Shown piece by piece: positions 15,368-24,513 of a stretch of DNA of 34,617 nt; position 1 is the first letter of the stretch; each line of letters opens with the position of its first letter. The notes below the pieces were generated by a model. That model did not search any database. It saw only the letters and a program-made list of their open reading frames with translations, and was not told the origin of the DNA. Source of the DNA: Prevotellaceae bacterium (lineage in GTDB: Bacteria; Bacteroidota; Bacteroidia; Bacteroidales; UBA932); the NCBI GenBank assembly GCA_031254635.1, contig JAIRUB010000144.1, forward strand, positions 1 to 34,617, read 5' to 3'. Position numbers and translations under genes: made by a program.

Positions 15368-16069
15368 ATGTCGATAGTAGTAGAAAATATCAGTCATTTA
15401 TACGGCCAACAAAGGGCGCTTAATCAGGTTTCGCTCCATATTCCCGAAGGACAGGTTACCGGATTGCTGGGGCCTAATGGCGCCGGTAAATCCACCTTAA
15501 TGAAAATCCTTACGGGTTATTTAGTTCCTACCTCAGGAACAGTCCTGATTAATGGTTACAGTATTACAGAACGATCGTTGGAGGCTCGCCGCCACATCGG
15601 CTATTTACCGGAGCATAATCCTTTATACACAGAGCTTTATGTTAGAGAGTACTTGGAATTGATGGGCCGGTTGCAAGGATTAGGCGCAAAGGCTTTAAAA
15701 AGAGCCGATGAGGTAATTGAATTGACGGAAATTACCCCTGAGCGGCGTAAATTAATCGGGCAATTATCGAAGGGCTACCGGCAACGGGTGGGCTTAGCTC
15801 AGGCCTTGTTGCATGAGCCTAAGGTGCTGATATTAGACGAGCCAACCTCCGGGCTTGATCCTAACCAGATTGTAGGTATCCGCAAGCTGATTACCTCGTT
15901 GGGACGTGAACGCACGGTGTTGTTATCGACTCATATCATGCAGGAGGTGGCGGCTGTATGTAACCGTGTGATTATTATCAATAAAGGGAATATAGTATTA
16001 GACGGCAGCATGAGCCGCTTCAGCGGACAATCGTTGGAGGAGAAGTTTAGGGAGCTGACGATGAGTTGA
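15368..16069 (+). CDS. gldA: ABC transporter ATP-binding protein, GldA-like
   Basis: A 233-residue ABC ATPase. Walker A is GPNGAGKS (35-42), the signature is LSKGYRQR (133-140), Walker B is LILDEP (154-159) and the H-loop is His189 in STHIMQE. The stretch IGYLPEHNPLYTELYVREYLE and the signature segment QLSKGYRQRVGLAQALLH match the gliding-motility ATPase GldA of Flavobacterium closely, from recall of that sequence. GldA works with membrane partners GldF and GldG; neither is next to it here (the next gene downstream is on the opposite strand). It may therefore be a GldA-like ATPase with partners elsewhere. It is a single-gene unit with its own -7 box and a short terminator hairpin. Confidence 0.75.
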   Translation: MSIVVENISHLYGQQRALNQVSLHIPEGQVTGLLGPNGAGKSTLMKILTGYLVPTSGTVLINGYSITERSLEARRHIGYLPEHNPLYTELYVREYLELMGRLQGLGAKALKRADEVIELTEITPERRKLIGQLSKGYRQRVGLAQALLHEPKVLILDEPTSGLDPNQIVGIRKLITSLGRERTVLLSTHIMQEVAAVCNRVIIINKGNIVLDGSMSRFSGQSLEEKFRELTMS

Positions 16070-16088
16070 TTGTTTGGCAATCATTTTC
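16067..16088 (+). terminator. Short hairpin terminator after the gldA-like gene
   Basis: TGATTG (16067-16072, including the stop codon) and CAATCA (16078-16083) form a 6-bp stem with a 5-nt loop, followed by TTTTCC. Weak but in the right place. Confidence 0.4.
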
Positions 16089-16167
16089 CAATACCGAAGC
16101 AACCTCGCCACTTGCATGCTTTCCACAACGCCACTTATTTTTTTACCCTGTACCTTGTACCCTTTAC

Positions 16168-17166
16168 CTATTTCATCGCCTCTTCTATCGCTACCGCCAC
16201 AGAAACGGTTGCACCTACCATGGGGTTGTTGCCCATGCCTAAGAAGCCCATCATTTCAACGTGGGCGGGAACTGATGAGGAGCCGGCAAATTGAGCGTCG
16301 CTGTGCATGCGCCCCATAGTGTCGGTCATACCATAAGAAGCAGGGCCGGCAGCCATATTGTCGGGATGCAGGGTGCGGCCTGTACCGCCGCCTGATGCTA
16401 CGGAGAAATATTTTTTACCTTGCTCCATACACTCTTTTTTGTAGGTACCTGCAACAGGATGTTGGAAGCGGGTAGGGTTGGTAGAGTTGCCGGTAATGGA
16501 AACGTCAACGCCTTCTTTACGCATGATGGCTACACCTTCGCGCACATCATCAGCGCCGTAGCATTTTACCTTGGCGCGTTCACCGTTGGAGTAAGCAGTT
16601 TCTTTCACCACCTTTAAATCGCCGGTAGCGTAATCGAAGAGCGTTTCTACGTAAGTAAAACCATTGATGCGCGAGATAATCATAGCTGCATCTTTACCCA
16701 AGCCGTTGAGAATAACGCGCAGTGGTTCTTTGCGCACCCTGTTGGCCGACTTGGCAATGCCTATGGCGCCTTCGGCCGCAGCAAAGGATTCGTGGCCGGC
16801 CAAAAAGGCAAAACATTTTGTATCGTTGCGCAGCAGTTTGGCGGCCAAATTTCCGTGGCCAAGTCCCACCTTGCGGTCATCGGCAACCGATCCGGGAATA
16901 CAGAAAGCTTGCAAGCCGATGCCGATAGTTTCGGCAGCCTCAGCAGCTTTTTTGCAATCGTTTTTAATAGCAATGGCCGCGCCTAACACATAAGCCCATT
17001 TTGCATTTTCAAAGCAGATAGCTTGCGTTTCTTCACAAATCTTGTAAGGATTGATACCCTTAACCTCGCAAATAGCCTTAGCCTCTTCAAGGTCTTTGAT
17101 TTTATATTGTTTCAGTACCGTTTCAATATGTTTAATCCGGCGGTCGTAACTTTCAAACAGAGTCAT
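16168..17166 (-). CDS. GGGtGRT family protein
   Basis: About 332 residues from the ATG at 17166 (a TTG three codons further upstream is less likely). It carries the family's name motif, GGGTGRT, about 75 residues from the C-terminus, in the context SVASGGGTGRTLHPDN. It also has glycine-rich segments such as GLGHGNLAAKLL and SITGNSTNPTRF. The family is conserved in anaerobic bacteria and archaea, nearly always next to an IscU/NifU-like scaffold gene, as here; its biochemical function is unknown. It is soluble, with no signal peptide. It is the last gene of an operon headed by an outer-membrane protein gene. Confidence 0.9.
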   Translation of the reverse strand: MTLFESYDRRIKHIETVLKQYKIKDLEEAKAICEVKGINPYKICEETQAICFENAKWAYVLGAAIAIKNDCKKAAEAAETIGIGLQAFCIPGSVADDRKVGLGHGNLAAKLLRNDTKCFAFLAGHESFAAAEGAIGIAKSANRVRKEPLRVILNGLGKDAAMIISRINGFTYVETLFDYATGDLKVVKETAYSNGERAKVKCYGADDVREGVAIMRKEGVDVSITGNSTNPTRFQHPVAGTYKKECMEQGKKYFSVASGGGTGRTLHPDNMAAGPASYGMTDTMGRMHSDAQFAGSSSVPAHVEMMGFLGMGNNPMVGATVSVAVAIEEAMK

Positions 17167-17196
17167 AATTTTCAACTTTCAATTATTAATTTTCAA

Positions 17197-17889
17197 TTAT
17201 TCGTGTCGTGGGTCAATATACTTGGCGGCTTCAGCGAAGCGGCCGTAAGTGCCGGTAGCTTTTTTCAAAGCTTCGTTGGCATCTGTACCTTTCTTGACGG
17301 CATCCATCATTTTGCCCAAGTGGATAAATTCATATCCGATTACTTCACCTTCTTTATCTAAGGCTACGCGGTTGATATAACCCTCTGCCATTTCGAGGTA
17401 ACGCACGCCTTTGTCGAGGGTGCTGAACATGGTTCCTACCTGACTGCGCAGGCCCTTACCTAAGTCTTCGAGACCGGCGCCGATAGGCAAGCCGCCTTCG
17501 GAGAAAGCGCTTTGCGTGCGGCCATACACAATCTGCAGGAACAATTCGCGCATAGCAACATTAATGGCATCGCACACTAAGTCGGTATTCAAAGCTTCGA
17601 GAATGGTTTTACCTACCAATGCTTCGGCAGCCATAGCAGCCGAGTGGGTCATACCTGAACAACCAATAGTTTCAATCAGGGATTCCTGAATAATTCCTTC
17701 CTTCACATTCAAAGTTAGCTTACATGCGCCTTGTTGAGGAGCGCACCAGCCCACACCGTGCGTTAAGCCCGAAATGTCTTTAACTTCTTTTGCTTTCACC
17801 CACCTTCCTTCTTCGGGAATAGGCGCAGAGCCATGATTAGGTCCCTGCTTCACAACACACATGTGCTGTACTTCATGAGAGTACTCCAT
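17197..17889 (-). CDS. IscU/NifU-like iron-sulfur cluster scaffold protein, partner of the GGGtGRT protein
   Basis: 230 residues from the ATG at 17889. The middle (about 40-125) resembles the IscU/NifU N-terminal fold: GVGWCAPQQGACKL with Cys49 and Cys56, then ETIGCSGMTHSA with Cys77, followed by helix TILEALNT. The third cluster-ligand cysteine normally found in the C-terminal helix of IscU is not seen, so it may not build clusters in the standard way. N- and C-terminal extensions are specific to the GGGtGRT-associated subgroup. No cysteine desulfurase (iscS/sufS) gene is nearby. The start at 17889 rather than 17925 avoids overlap with the upstream gene and leaves a 19-nt gap; the GGGtGRT gene follows after 30 nt. 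Confidence 0.85.
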   Translation of the reverse strand: MEYSHEVQHMCVVKQGPNHGSAPIPEEGRWVKAKEVKDISGLTHGVGWCAPQQGACKLTLNVKEGIIQESLIETIGCSGMTHSAAMAAEALVGKTILEALNTDLVCDAINVAMRELFLQIVYGRTQSAFSEGGLPIGAGLEDLGKGLRSQVGTMFSTLDKGVRYLEMAEGYINRVALDKEGEVIGYEFIHLGKMMDAVKKGTDANEALKKATGTYGRFAEAAKYIDPRHE

Positions 17890-17908
17890 AAATATAGTAT
17901 TTATATTT

Positions 17909-18439
17909 TTAAAATCGAATAGCAAAGCCTATTTGCGCCAAGGTAGAGCCAAGCCCTAACTCAACATTTACAGCAAAATTGTCTAAAAAGAAATAAGAAG
18001 CGCCAGCATATAAGCCGCCGTAAAAACGTAGATTACTTCCCGATTGTTTACTATAGGAAGCAAAGCCTATCCCCATGGCAATACCGCTATAAGTATCTAA
18101 GCCCGGAACATTCCAGCCATAATGGTAGCTACTACGCGGCGCTATATTGAAGCGCGAATAATTATTTCCCTGATACGAAGTCAAGCACATTCCTGCTTCA
18201 GCTCCCAGCGAAATAACACCAAATCCGGCTTGCCACAAGCCGTTCTGAGCAGCTACTTTAAAACCGAAGCCTTGCAGCCAAAACCCATCGCCATAGCCGT
18301 AACTGCTGAAGCCGACACCGGCATTAATCATCCAAGTGCCAACCTCTATAGGATCTGTGGGCTTATCTTGTGCACGTGTTTGTAAACTTGTTCCGAACAA
18401 TAGGCAAATAGCCAAACAAAGAGTAAAGAGCTTTTTCAT
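17909..18439 (-). CDS. Small outer-membrane beta-barrel protein
   Basis: About 176 residues from the ATG at 18439 (the adjacent ATG at 18442 is equally possible). It has a signal peptide LFTLCLAICLLFGTSLQTRAQ. The mature part is rich in G, S, Y and F with alternating strands (NAGVGFSSYGYGDGFWLQ, YGGLYAGASYFFLDNFAVN) and ends in IGFAIRF, an aromatic C-terminus typical of barrels assembled by BamA. The size suggests an 8-stranded barrel. It is the first gene of the operon with the IscU-like and GGGtGRT genes; whether the link is functional or accidental is open. Confidence 0.8.
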   Translation of the reverse strand: MKKLFTLCLAICLLFGTSLQTRAQDKPTDPIEVGTWMINAGVGFSSYGYGDGFWLQGFGFKVAAQNGLWQAGFGVISLGAEAGMCLTSYQGNNYSRFNIAPRSSYHYGWNVPGLDTYSGIAMGIGFASYSKQSGSNLRFYGGLYAGASYFFLDNFAVNVELGLGSTLAQIGFAIRF

Positions 18440-18469
18440 CATGTTATTTTTTAATTTAAAAATTTTCGG

Positions 18470-18477
18470 CAAAGGTA
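18470..18477 (-). promoter_or_regulatory. -7 promoter box TACCTTTG for the outer-membrane protein / GGGtGRT operon
   Basis: Exact TAnnTTTG match on the minus strand, 30 nt upstream of the ATG at 18439. It is the only clear promoter found in front of the three genes. Confidence 0.55.
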
Positions 18478-18544
18478 ATATTTTTTAATTTAAAAATTCA
18501 AAGATTTAAGAATTTAATCCGTTGCGGGATTTACAAAAAGAGGA

Positions 18545-18586
18545 AAGATTTATATACAGTATTTTACAAAAAAACGTATAAATCTT
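18545..18586 (-). terminator. Possible terminator hairpin downstream of the PBP1A gene
   Basis: AAGATTTATA (18545-18554) and TATAAATCTT (18577-18586) pair perfectly over 10 bp with a 22-nt loop. On the minus strand the arm is followed by TTCCTCTTTTT. It is AT-rich, so only moderately stable. Nothing else is seen in the 18478-18651 gap. Confidence 0.35.
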
Positions 18587-18651
18587 ATGCTTCGCACACA
18601 GATAAAACGCCAAGTCGCAAAACCAAAAGAATTATTTGATAAAGTTGTTAC

Positions 18652-21012
18652 CTAAAAAAAGTCATCCTTTTTTTCTTCTTTTTGGTCGAGTTCCTCGTCA
18701 CTGCCGGTGCAATTGAGGCTGATGTTAAAATCGGCAGGGATCTCAAACCGGTCGGTGGGCCTTATGTTGAGTTTGGGGTCGGCCAATACTTTTTCCATAA
18801 ATAAGCCCCAAATAGGCAGTGCCATATTAGCACCGCTGCCAAAGGCAAGACTTTGAAAGTGAACACTGCGGTCTTCAGCGCCCACCCATACTCCGGCTAC
18901 TAATTTGGGCACAAAGCCCATAAACCAACCGTCTGATTGGTTGTTGGTAGTTCCTGTTTTGCCGGCTAATTCGCCCTCTATTTTATAAAGGCTACGTAGG
19001 CGATAAGCTGTTCCCTCATTTATTACTCCTTGCAACAGGTTCACCATCAGATAAGCTGTGCGGTTGCTAATGCTTTCCTGCCGGCGTGTAGTGAAGGTAG
19101 CTATTTGGTTACCGTGTTTATCTTCAATTCGGGTAACACATAGAGGCTCGTTGTGTACGCCTTTGTTAGCATAAGTACCGTAAGCACCTACCATTTCGGT
19201 AAGATACAAGTCGGACGGGCCAAGACAAAGCGATACCACCGGATCCATGTAGCTTTTTATGCCTAATCGTTTACACATATTTGCCATAGCTGTGGGGCCC
19301 AATTGTTTCATCAGGTAGGCCGAAATATTGTTACTACTCTTAGTCAGCCCCCATTTCAGTGTTACGTTTTTACCAATCCACTCGGGCTTGTCGGTGGTGG
19401 CAGGTGTCCAGGTAGTATCATTTACAATGAAAGTTTGGGATACATTCAATACCTTGTCGCAGGGTGTAAAACCTTCCTGCATAGCTAAGGTGTAAAGGAA
19501 AGGCTTGATGGTAGAACCCACTTGGCGGCGGCCTTGGCTGGCATTGTCATATTTGAAGTGACGATAATTCGGACCGCCTATATAGGCGCGTACCTGTCCG
19601 GTTTCCACATCCATAGCCATAAAAGCGGCGCGAAGTATGGTTTTATAATAACGTATGGAATCCAACGGGGTCATTACCGTATCTTTCTGTCCTTTGCTAT
19701 TCCATGCAAACACCGTCATTTTGGTTTTAGTGTTGAACGATTTATTTATTTCTTCATTAGTGGCGCCGGTCTGTTTCATGTTTCGGTAGCGGTCGCTCCA
19801 ACGCTTAGCTTGTTCCATAATATTGTTCACCTGTTCGCGTGTCAATTCATTATCAAAAGGCGGGTTTCGACGGTTTCTTACGTCGGCGCTGAATCGCCAT
19901 TGCAATTCATTCTTCAAATGTTGCGCTACAGCTTCTTCGGCATATTGTTGCATACTGGAGTTAATGGTGGTATAAATTTTTAATCCATCGCGGTCAATAT
20001 CATACAATGTACCATCAGACTTGGGATTTTTGCGTACCCAACCCATCAAGGGGTTGTCGTCCCATTCTTTCTTATCGGCATCGTAGTCGTATGGTCGTGA
20101 GCGGTAATTTTCTATTCGGGGTTCCTGTGCCAGCATAGTGCGGCGCAACATTTCACGGAAATAGGGGGCAAGTCCGGAATTATGGTCTTGCTGCATGAAG
20201 CTAAGGGTAATAGGAAGTACGGATAACGAATCGTAATATTCCCGGGAAATAAAGCCGTATTTACTCATCTGCGACAACACGTGGTTGCGGCGCATGGTGG
20301 CACGCTCTGGATTACGCACAGGGCTATAACGACTGGGGGCATTGATAACACCTATTAATAAGGCGGCTTCATCTATGGTAAGTTGCGAAGGCAGCTTAGC
20401 AAAGAATGTAGCTGCAGCCGCACGAATTCCAAAGGCATTACTGCCGAACTCGACAGTATTCAAATACATGGCAATAATTTCTTCTTTAGTATAATTACGT
20501 TCGAGTTTTACAGCCGTAATCCATTCCTTGAATTTTGCCGTGGCAATTTTTGGGAGAGACTTTACATTACGGGTAATAGTGGAGTCGCGAGGAAAAAGAT
20601 TTTTGGCCAATTGTTGTGAAATAGTACTACCACCTCCCGACTCACTGCTGCCGCCAAGAATGGTTTTTACCAATACGCGGGCAAGGCTCCGAAAGTCAAT
20701 CCCCGAATGTTGGTGATAGCGTACGTCTTCGGTAGCTATCAAAGCAGAGATCAAGTAGGGCGACAGTTCGTCGTAGGATACGTATGAACGGTTTTCAACG
20801 TGAAAAGTGCCCAACAACACGCCATCTTCCGAAATAATTTGAGTGGCCATTTTACTTTTCGGATTTTCCAATTCTTCAAAAGAAGGAATTGACCCGAATA
20901 AGGCCAATCCCATTAAAATTAATGCTAAAAGAATGAATGGCAAGCAAATGATGCCGAAAAACCATTTATTGAACCTCTTACGGTTTTTGATTTGAAGAAA
21001 TTTAAATTTCAT
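18652..21012 (-). CDS. Penicillin-binding protein 1A (bifunctional transglycosylase/transpeptidase)
   Basis: A 786-residue class A PBP that polymerises and cross-links peptidoglycan on the periplasmic face of the inner membrane. A membrane anchor lies at about 18-42. The GT51 transglycosylase domain follows, with catalytic Glu95 in ATEDVRYHQHSG and GGGSTISQQLAKNLF at 126-140. The transpeptidase domain has SxxK at Ser500-Lys503 (GSTIKPF), SSN at 559-561 and KTG at 685-687 (AGKTGTTN). The acidic C-terminus (SDEELDQKEEKKDDFF) is a typical disordered tail. It is transcribed divergently from topA and is monocistronic. Often called mrcA/ponA in other phyla. Confidence 0.96.
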   Translation of the reverse strand: MKFKFLQIKNRKRFNKWFFGIICLPFILLALILMGLALFGSIPSFEELENPKSKMATQIISEDGVLLGTFHVENRSYVSYDELSPYLISALIATEDVRYHQHSGIDFRSLARVLVKTILGGSSESGGGSTISQQLAKNLFPRDSTITRNVKSLPKIATAKFKEWITAVKLERNYTKEEIIAMYLNTVEFGSNAFGIRAAAATFFAKLPSQLTIDEAALLIGVINAPSRYSPVRNPERATMRRNHVLSQMSKYGFISREYYDSLSVLPITLSFMQQDHNSGLAPYFREMLRRTMLAQEPRIENYRSRPYDYDADKKEWDDNPLMGWVRKNPKSDGTLYDIDRDGLKIYTTINSSMQQYAEEAVAQHLKNELQWRFSADVRNRRNPPFDNELTREQVNNIMEQAKRWSDRYRNMKQTGATNEEINKSFNTKTKMTVFAWNSKGQKDTVMTPLDSIRYYKTILRAAFMAMDVETGQVRAYIGGPNYRHFKYDNASQGRRQVGSTIKPFLYTLAMQEGFTPCDKVLNVSQTFIVNDTTWTPATTDKPEWIGKNVTLKWGLTKSSNNISAYLMKQLGPTAMANMCKRLGIKSYMDPVVSLCLGPSDLYLTEMVGAYGTYANKGVHNEPLCVTRIEDKHGNQIATFTTRRQESISNRTAYLMVNLLQGVINEGTAYRLRSLYKIEGELAGKTGTTNNQSDGWFMGFVPKLVAGVWVGAEDRSVHFQSLAFGSGANMALPIWGLFMEKVLADPKLNIRPTDRFEIPADFNISLNCTGSDEELDQKEEKKDDFF

Positions 21013-21149
21013 TGTGCTTTTTTATCATTATAAAAATAACTATATCTGTCTTGTTTTTAGCGGTTTTAATAATATAAGGTTACTAAAGCGATAAACAAAA
21101 TAAAATGCAAAATAATAAAAAAAATTTGGATTATACCTTATTTTATGAC

Positions 21150-21157
21150 TTACTTTG
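21150..21157 (+). promoter_or_regulatory. Candidate -7 box TTACTTTG for topA
   Basis: One base off TAnnTTTG, 30 nt upstream of the topA ATG at 21188. The 21013-21187 divergent region is otherwise AT-rich; only imperfect TTATTTTG boxes were seen for the leftward PBP gene. Confidence 0.4.
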
Positions 21158-21187
21158 CATTCTTTTTTATAAAATTCGTTAAAATTT

Positions 21188-23539
21188 ATGCAGGAAAATT
21201 TGGTTATCGTAGAGTCCCCGGCAAAGGCAAAAACCATTGAACGGTTTTTGGGGAAGGATTTTCTAGTAAAATCCAGCTATGGCCATATCCGTGACCTTTC
21301 AAAAAAACAATACGGAGTGGATATTGATAATAATTTTGAGCCTGATTATGAGATACCTGCCGATAAGCAAAAGATTGTGGACGAATTAAAGAAATTGGCT
21401 AAAAAATCAACTGCCGTATGGTTAGCATCCGATGAAGACCGTGAAGGAGAGGCTATTGCATGGCACTTACAAGAGGTGTTGGGTTTGGACGCGAAAAAGG
21501 CAAAACGCATTGTTTTTCACGAAATTACTAAAAATGCTATATTAAAGGCTGTTGAACATCCGCGGCAGGTGGATATGAATTTGGTGAATGCGCAACAAGC
21601 ACGCCGGATCCTCGACCGCTTGGTAGGTTTTGAGGTATCGCCAATTCTTTGGAAGAAGGTGAAACCCGCTCTTTCGGCCGGCCGCGTACAATCCGTAGCT
21701 GTCAGGCTTATAGTGGAACGTGAACGTGAAATATTAAGCTTTGCCGTTTCGTCGGCCTATCGTGTAAGCGCTGTGTTTGAACCGGTTGAAAAGGGGAATA
21801 AATTTAATTTGAAAGCCGAACTTTCGGAACGTTTTGCTACAGAGAGAGAAGCGTTTGCTTTTTTAGAAAAATGTAAGAAAGCCGATTTTATTGTTCGGTC
21901 TATAGAAAAGAAACCGGCAAAGAAATCGCCGGCAGCGCCTTTCACGACTTCTACTTTGCAGCAGGAGGCTTCACGCCGTTTTAATTTTTCCGTAAGCCAA
22001 ACAATGAGCATCGCACAACGTTTATATGAAGCAGGGTTGATTACCTATATGCGTACCGATTCCACCAACCTCTCGGATTTGGCTTTAAATACCTCGTGCC
22101 AAGCTATTGAAAATTTGTTCGGTAAACAATATTATAAACGTCGCCAATATGCTACTAAGTCGAAAGGCGCTCAGGAAGCCCACGAGGCTATTCGTCCGAC
22201 TTATATGGAAAATGCTGAAATAGAAGGAACTGCCCAAGAGAAAAAAATATACGATTTGATTTGGAAGCGTACCATTGCTTCACAAATGGCTGACGCACAA
22301 ATAGAAAAAACAACAGTAGATATTACTGTATCTACGGCTCCGCAGTTTTTTCAAGCTGTTGGCGAAATATTGTTGTTTGATGGATTTCTGAAAGTATATA
22401 TGGAGACTACCGACGACGAGCCTGATGAAACAGCCGATAGCGGCCTCTTGCCTCCTTTAAAAGAAAAGCAGGCTTTGTCGGCAAAAGAAATTACTGCCAC
22501 GGAACGTTTTACGCAGCGCCCGCCACGTTATACAGAAGCAGGTTTGGTGAAGCGGTTGGAAGAATTAGGTATTGGCCGTCCATCTACCTACGCACCAACT
22601 ATTTCTACTATTATGAATAGAGGATATGTGTTGAAAGAAGACCGCGCAGGCACGCAACGTGAATACGCTCGTTTAATTTTGAAGAAAGAAACGATAAATA
22701 AACAAATCCTTACCGAAATTGCCGGCGTTGAAAAAGGGAAACTCTTCCCCAGCGATATAGGTATTTTAGTCAATGATTTTTTGATAGAACATTTCAAAAA
22801 CATTCTGGACTATGGTTTCACGGCTAAGGTGGAAGAAGAATTTGACGAAATAGCCGAAGGGAAATTGATATGGAATAAGATGCTGGCTAAATTTTACAAA
22901 CCATTCCATAAGGTGGTAGAGAACACCTTGGAGGTATCGCGCCCTACGAATGCTGAACGTGTCCTGGGCGTAGATAAAAAGAGTGGCAAGTCTGTATTGG
23001 TACGTATCGGCCGCTTTGGGCCCGTAGCGCAATTAGGTGAAGCCGACGACGACAAGAAGCAATTTGCCAGTCTACAGAAAGGGCAGTTGATTGAATCCAT
23101 AACCCTTGAGGAAGCATTGAAATTATTTGAACTGCCGCGTCCGGTGGGTAAATATGAAGGAGAAGAAGTAATTGCAGCAGTCGGCCGTTTCGGCCCATAC
23201 CTTCGCCATGGTAAAGCCTTTACCTCATTGAAAAAAGATGATAATCCCTACACGGTAACCATTGAGCGGGCTGTAGAGCTGATAGAAGAAAAACGCAAAA
23301 AAGAGCGCGAAAAATTTATTAAGATTTTTGAAAAGGAAGACATACAAGTGTTGAATGGCCGCTTCGGTCCTTACATTGTTCATGCAGGAGCCAATTACCG
23401 TATTTCGAAAGGAAAGGATCCTGCCGCTCTTAGTTTGGACGACTGCAAAACTATTATCGCAGCACAAAGTAAAGGCAAGGACACTGCCGCAGCGAAGCCG
23501 AAAGCCAAGGTGGCGGTAAATGGTAAAAAGAGAGGGTAA
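21188..23539 (+). CDS. topA: DNA topoisomerase I (type IA)
   Basis: 783 residues; relaxes negatively supercoiled DNA. The TOPRIM domain opens with LVIVESPAKAKTIERFLG (Glu9), SYGHIRDL at 30-37 and the acidic triad Asp82/Asp84/Glu86 in ASDEDREGE. The catalytic tyrosine is Tyr287 in LITYMRTDST. The C-terminal part has no zinc-finger cysteine clusters; instead it shows three topoisomerase C-terminal repeats, each starting GRFGP (about residues 607, 659 and 720), and ends in a Lys/Ala-rich tail. This zinc-free form is normal in Bacteroidota. The next gene starts 5 nt after the stop, so the two are co-transcribed. Confidence 0.97.
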   Translation: MQENLVIVESPAKAKTIERFLGKDFLVKSSYGHIRDLSKKQYGVDIDNNFEPDYEIPADKQKIVDELKKLAKKSTAVWLASDEDREGEAIAWHLQEVLGLDAKKAKRIVFHEITKNAILKAVEHPRQVDMNLVNAQQARRILDRLVGFEVSPILWKKVKPALSAGRVQSVAVRLIVEREREILSFAVSSAYRVSAVFEPVEKGNKFNLKAELSERFATEREAFAFLEKCKKADFIVRSIEKKPAKKSPAAPFTTSTLQQEASRRFNFSVSQTMSIAQRLYEAGLITYMRTDSTNLSDLALNTSCQAIENLFGKQYYKRRQYATKSKGAQEAHEAIRPTYMENAEIEGTAQEKKIYDLIWKRTIASQMADAQIEKTTVDITVSTAPQFFQAVGEILLFDGFLKVYMETTDDEPDETADSGLLPPLKEKQALSAKEITATERFTQRPPRYTEAGLVKRLEELGIGRPSTYAPTISTIMNRGYVLKEDRAGTQREYARLILKKETINKQILTEIAGVEKGKLFPSDIGILVNDFLIEHFKNILDYGFTAKVEEEFDEIAEGKLIWNKMLAKFYKPFHKVVENTLEVSRPTNAERVLGVDKKSGKSVLVRIGRFGPVAQLGEADDDKKQFASLQKGQLIESITLEEALKLFELPRPVGKYEGEEVIAAVGRFGPYLRHGKAFTSLKKDDNPYTVTIERAVELIEEKRKKEREKFIKIFEKEDIQVLNGRFGPYIVHAGANYRISKGKDPAALSLDDCKTIIAAQSKGKDTAAAKPKAKVAVNGKKRG

Positions 23540-23544
23540 ATTGC

Positions 23545-24486
23545 ATGTCGTTGAAGAAATTTATTCAAACATTACCACAAGCGCAGTTGGCGGTGATTAA
23601 TACAGGTAGCGATACTGTTTTCAACACCTTTAAAAAGTTGTATCCACACTCGGAATACAATATATCGTACTTGAAGTGCAGTGTAAAGAAAGTTTCGGCA
23701 GCTTTGTCTATCTGTGAAAAAGAAAATGTTTTTGCCTTAGTACTGGGTGTGGCCGAAACGACATTGCCAGAACAATCTTTTTCAGTGGCCGTAATTACAC
23801 CGGCCATCGATCTTAACAGATCTTATTTACATAAGCTTTTTCACCATCAGTCCTTAGGCTATTGCGCTGCGCTGGGTTTCCAAACTTGTCTCTCACCTCC
23901 GGCCGATATAAATTTCTTGCAATCACGTTACTTTGAATCCCTGCGTTTGGGAGTGCTAAGAGAGGATATAAGCTTGGCGGAGCCCTTATTGCGTGATGCC
24001 GATTATGTGTGGTTTGATTTAACCACTGTCCGTGCTTCCGATGCTCCGAAACAAAAACGCCTAACATCTAATGGCTTACATGCAGAAGAAGCTTGCCAGT
24101 TGATTCATTATGTAGCCCTTTCTAACCATGCTAAACGGCTGTTTGTGTATGGATTTAGCCGCTTACCTTCTTTAAACAGTATCACCAAACAGTTGTTAGC
24201 ACAGTTGATTTGGCACCTTGCCGAAGGGTTAAGTGGAAAAATTAGGGAGGAATTATTAAATGTTTCCAAAAATGTTGCTTTTAAAGAAATAATGGTTGAT
24301 ATGGGAGTAAAGGGCCAGGAATTGTACTTTTTATATAACGAAACCACTCAGCGATGGTGGATTAAAGTCCCTTATAACAAAGACAATATACGATTGATTC
24401 CATGTAATCATAAGGACTATCAGGTGGCTTGCCAGGGTAAGGTTCCGGTACGATGGTTATGGCATTATCAAAAATTAAATGGTTAA
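23545..24486 (+). CDS. Arginase-fold (formimidoylglutamase-like) protein with degenerate metal site
   Basis: 313 residues. The C-terminal half matches the ureohydrolase family. The segment DADYVWFDLTTVRASDAP at 151-168 corresponds to the metal-binding FDLDAVR-x-x-DAP of Bacteroidota formimidoylglutamases. Then come NGLHAEEACQLIHYVALS and the closing helix KQLLAQLIWHLAEGL. Asp158 is kept, but the second aspartate of the D-x-D pair is Thr160. The GGDHS-type metal motif is not recognisable in the expected upstream region, which has AVITPAIDLN. A working two-metal site is therefore unlikely. It is co-transcribed with topA and lies just before porP. From memory, a gene of this type sits between topA and the gldK/por locus in other Bacteroidota, which would imply a selected, perhaps non-enzymatic, role. 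Confidence 0.7.
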   Translation: MSLKKFIQTLPQAQLAVINTGSDTVFNTFKKLYPHSEYNISYLKCSVKKVSAALSICEKENVFALVLGVAETTLPEQSFSVAVITPAIDLNRSYLHKLFHHQSLGYCAALGFQTCLSPPADINFLQSRYFESLRLGVLREDISLAEPLLRDADYVWFDLTTVRASDAPKQKRLTSNGLHAEEACQLIHYVALSNHAKRLFVYGFSRLPSLNSITKQLLAQLIWHLAEGLSGKIREELLNVSKNVAFKEIMVDMGVKGQELYFLYNETTQRWWIKVPYNKDNIRLIPCNHKDYQVACQGKVPVRWLWHYQKLNG

Positions 24487-24513
24487 ATTTATAAGAAAAG
24501 ATAGTTAATTTAA

